This document shows, in pieces, positions 6,338-7,860 of a DNA stretch of 7,860 nucleotides. The position numbers were made by a program, and so were the translations under genes. The notes under the pieces were generated by a model, which made no database searches, was not told the origin of the DNA, and saw only the letters and a program-made list of their open reading frames with translations. Every line of letters begins with the position of its first letter. Within the stretch, counting starts at the first letter, position 1. The stretch comes from an uncultured Selenomonadales bacterium. GTDB taxonomy: Bacteria > Bacillota > Negativicutes > Selenomonadales > Selenomonadaceae. The stretch is taken from assembly GCA_937915725.1 (NCBI GenBank), contig CALGGV010000340.1, positions 1 through 7,860 on the forward strand. The letters are read 5' to 3'.

Positions 6338-6731
6338 TCATTCCGAATGTTGAGACAGATATGCTATTTCTTCCTGCTCAAATTTTTCCATAACTTCTGC
6401 TAATTTTTTACTTTTTATTTTTATCTGCTCCAACATTTCTTTTGAATCAATAATTTTGGCGGATTCTATAAAATTCTGCGACTGTTCCGGTCTTAGCTAA
6501 TTCATAATCTTCAGTTTCGATTAAAAATTTACCGTGTGAATAATCTTTGTATGATATTTCCAGCCAGATTTTTTGCCCCACCTCTTTCTTTACCATATAC
6601 AAAATTCACTCTTTAGAATTGTTTCTATTGGAATTGTCGCTCCCGTGATACACGACCTGCAATTCTTTAAACAATCACGCTGTAATTTCTTCAGCATATG
6701 TTGGCAACAACGAATTTAATTTTGTCTTCAT
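6338..6731 (-). pseudogene. Decayed small gene B (about 130 aa), unknown
   Basis: From ATG 6731 the reading is MKTKLNSLLPTYAEEITA, a TGA, LFKELQVVYHGSDNSNRNN, a second TGA, then VGQKIWLEISYKDYSHGKF and IETEDYELAK. A frameshift near 6493 leads to RPEQSQNFIESAKIIDSKE, a long charged helix (IKSKKLAEVMEKFEQEEIAY) and a natural stop at 6338. The consistent codon-like sense across the breaks shows a real former gene. I do not recognise the family. It begins 26 bases after gene A ends and lies just upstream of the Rpn promoter, so the three once formed a leftward cluster. Confidence 0.5.
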
Positions 6732-6757
6732 TTTTATTTCCACAAGCCACATTTGCA

Positions 6758-7153
6758 TTACCAATATTTTTGTAATTCATCTGTGTCACTTTCTATCAAT
6801 CCTTGCATTTGTAAAAATTCCAGCACTCGCTCTAAATTTTCTTCTTCCACTTTATACTCTTCCGCACCGATAATATTTTCGGCGTTATAAAATTTTCACA
6901 CAATTTCCTGTACTGAATTTATACTTTTGTTTCCCTGCGTAATACGGGCACTCTAAAAAAGAGATTATCATTTTTCCTTTGTTGTGCCTTATCTGATCAA
7001 TAAGCTTGAAACCTATTCTGATGCGACCTTTCTCGTTTTGACGGACAAAAAATAAATGCTAAAATTTGGCGCGAGTACAGATTCTCTTTGCACTTTAATC
7101 CTGTTGATAAAAATTCCAGCAATGGGCTTATAATGACTAAATTTAACATTCAT
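6758..7153 (-). pseudogene. Small gene A (about 131 aa), unknown, two single-base frame breaks
   Basis: The reading starts MNVKFSHYKPIAGIFIN at 7153 and runs through VQRESVLAPNFSIYF. It shifts frame at a run of six A at 7047-7052 (six T on the coding strand) and continues EKGRIRIGFKLIDQIRHNKG and SFLECPYYAGKQKYKFSTGN. It shifts again at the AAAATTTT tract at 6889-6896, then reads YNAENIIGAEEYKVEEENLE and GLIESDTDELQKYW to the stop at 6758. Two one-base homopolymer corrections (one gain, one loss) restore 131 uninterrupted codons, so it may be an intact gene with sequencing errors. The start lies at the junction with IS3 copy 2, so the true N-terminus could be cut. No family recognised. Confidence 0.5.
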
Positions 7154-7301
7154 TCTATTAGAACTAAGATTTATTGCTCCAAATAAAATCTGGGCTCGCC
7201 ATTGTTAAAGACTTGTGTACTAAAAAACTGTTGGTTACGCTTTTTCTGCTCGTCCTGATTCTAAACTGTTTTTTTCTATGATTTTTTCTGTTCGTTTTTT
7301 C
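7150..7301 (+). pseudogene. IS3-family transposase (OrfB) fragment, copy 2
   Basis: The + strand gives ILLELRFIAPNKIW, aligning with NLLKLNFVADVPNKA of copy 1 (with two residues missing), then a deletion of the expected DITYI segment. Next comes IVKDLCTKK and, after a one-base loss in an A run, VGYAFSARPDSKL followed by the same non-IS3 tail as copy 1. The piece ends near 7301, where the sequence changes to the coiled-coil gene. It is inactive and lacks visible element ends. Confidence 0.6.
7199..7301 (+). repeat. Inverted long repeat, copy 2 (pairs with 4408-4511)
   Basis: This block of 103 bp is inverted relative to 4408-4511. The terminal 45 bases (7257-7301, from gattctaaactg to gttcgttttttc) are identical between the copies. 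Confidence 0.9.
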
Positions 7302-7302
7302 T

Positions 7303-7860
7303 AGAAACACTCAGGAAAATCCAAAAATTACTGAGTCTATTTTAAATTTGACTACCACTGATGTTTTAAAAAAATTAAATTTTGTTCAAGGCGATGACTT
7401 TGAAATTTATGCTGAAGACGGCACTAAATTGACCATTAAAAGCGAAACACAACCGACAGAATATCAAAAGGTCGACGGAACTATTATTTTCGCCGCTGAT
7501 ATTATCGCCTCTCATTACCAGCTTGATAAAACCGATGAAAACATTCAAAAAAATCTACACTTTATTTAAGCAAAATTACGACTCATTTTATAAACGCCTT
7601 GACGCTGAAGAAAAAAACGCAAAGAAACAACCGAAAAAGCAGAGCAACGACAAGTCGAGATACTTCAACGCGAGGAAGAATAAAAACAACGTGAACTTGA
7701 CATAAAAATCTACACTTTATTTAAGCAAAATTACGACTCATTTTATAAACGCCTTGACGCTGAAGAAAAAAACGCAAAGAAACAACCGAAAAAGCAGAGC
7801 AACGACAAGTCGAGATACTTCAACGCGAGGAAGAATAAAAACAACGTGAACTTGACATAA
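7303..7860 (+). pseudogene. Broken coiled-coil gene running off the right edge
   Basis: An open frame follows the IS3 junction (NTQENPKITESILNLTTTDV), with a possible TTG start at 7348. It continues LKKLNFVQGDDFEIYAEDGT, KLTIKSETQPTEYQKVDGTI and FAADIIASHYQLDKTDEN, stopping at 7567-7569. One base fewer in the A7 run at 7547-7553 would continue it into IYTLFKQNYDSFYKRLDAEE. One base more in the AAA at 7621-7623 would lead to ETTEKAEQRQVEILQREEE, a heptad-like coiled coil, before a TAA at 7681 where CAA (Gln) fits. The N-terminal domain looks compact and mixed alpha/beta. I do not recognise the family. The 5' end may have been cut by the IS3 piece. Confidence 0.45.
7549..7858 (+). repeat. Perfect 155-bp tandem duplication
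   Basis: 7549-7703 is repeated without a mismatch as 7704-7858, and the final two bases of the window fit the start of a third copy. The unit encodes a Lys/Glu/Gln-rich segment of 52 codons if one missing base is restored (156 bp). Both copies carry the same frameshift and the same TAA. The period itself is not a multiple of three. Confidence 0.95.

Larger units (their letters stand above)
4408..7301. mobile_element. Possible composite segment bounded by outward-facing IS3 remnants
   Basis: Two IS3 transposase pieces lie in inverted orientation at the ends of a segment of about 2.9 kb. It holds the AAA and GntR remnants, an intact Rpn-family gene and two small decayed genes. The arrangement resembles a decayed composite transposon, or an inversion-prone segment. 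No intact transposase, terminal inverted repeats or target-site duplication can be seen, so independent insertion or fragment capture remains possible. Confidence 0.3.

Noticed and set aside
5779..6403. Rightward hydrophobic frames opposite the Rpn gene and its upstream region
   Set aside because: They are complements of a Lys/Glu-rich coding strand, which makes apparent Phe/Leu-rich proteins; no ribosome sites.
3859..6731. TGA read as tryptophan (alternative code), since several TGA fall where Trp is expected (integrase VGW; possibly gene B)
   Set aside because: The five intact genes use TGG for Trp and contain no internal TGA, and the TGA-bearing remnants also have frameshifts and deletions.
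7549..7858. CRISPR or short-repeat array
   Set aside because: The repeats are directly abutting 155-bp units without spacers and are clearly former coding sequence.

Overview
The window is AT-rich bacterial DNA with compact genes, Shine-Dalgarno starts (some TTG or GTG) and protein families typical of low-GC Bacillota. A Negativicutes or other gut-type Bacillota source is my best guess from gene style; there is no rRNA or marker gene to prove it.

Left half (about 1-3830): one tight leftward operon of four intact genes. It starts with a secreted Sel1-repeat protein (3816 to 3058). Three conserved proteins follow with joined or near-joined ends (430, about 235 and 258 aa). I recognise these three as a set that recurs together in Bacillota under misleading legacy names (normocyte-binding protein, iron-dependent peroxidase, DNA and RNA helicase). 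As I recall, the set sits near VgrG/PAAR-like, tail-like genes, so a structural role in a contractile-injection-like machine is a reasonable but unproven inference. A second leftward promoter lies near 60-88 and serves something beyond the left edge.

Right half (about 3830-7860): a gene graveyard with one intact gene. From left to right it holds the N-terminus of a tyrosine recombinase, two unidentified leftward open stretches, a piece of an IS3-family transposase, an internal piece of an AAA ATPase, a GntR/UTRA regulator remnant without its DNA-binding domain, an intact Rpn-type PD-(D/E)XK nuclease with its own strong promoter, two small decayed genes of unknown function upstream of it, a second IS3 piece in opposite orientation, and a broken coiled-coil gene ending in a perfect 155-bp tandem duplication that reaches the right edge.

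The two IS3 pieces face outward and bracket about 2.7 kb that includes the Rpn gene. Their coding parts differ almost only at third codon positions, yet the following 45 bp are identical. Several breaks in the right half are one-base homopolymer indels, so part of the apparent decay could be assembly error; other breaks (stop codons, deletions, truncations) cannot be explained that way.
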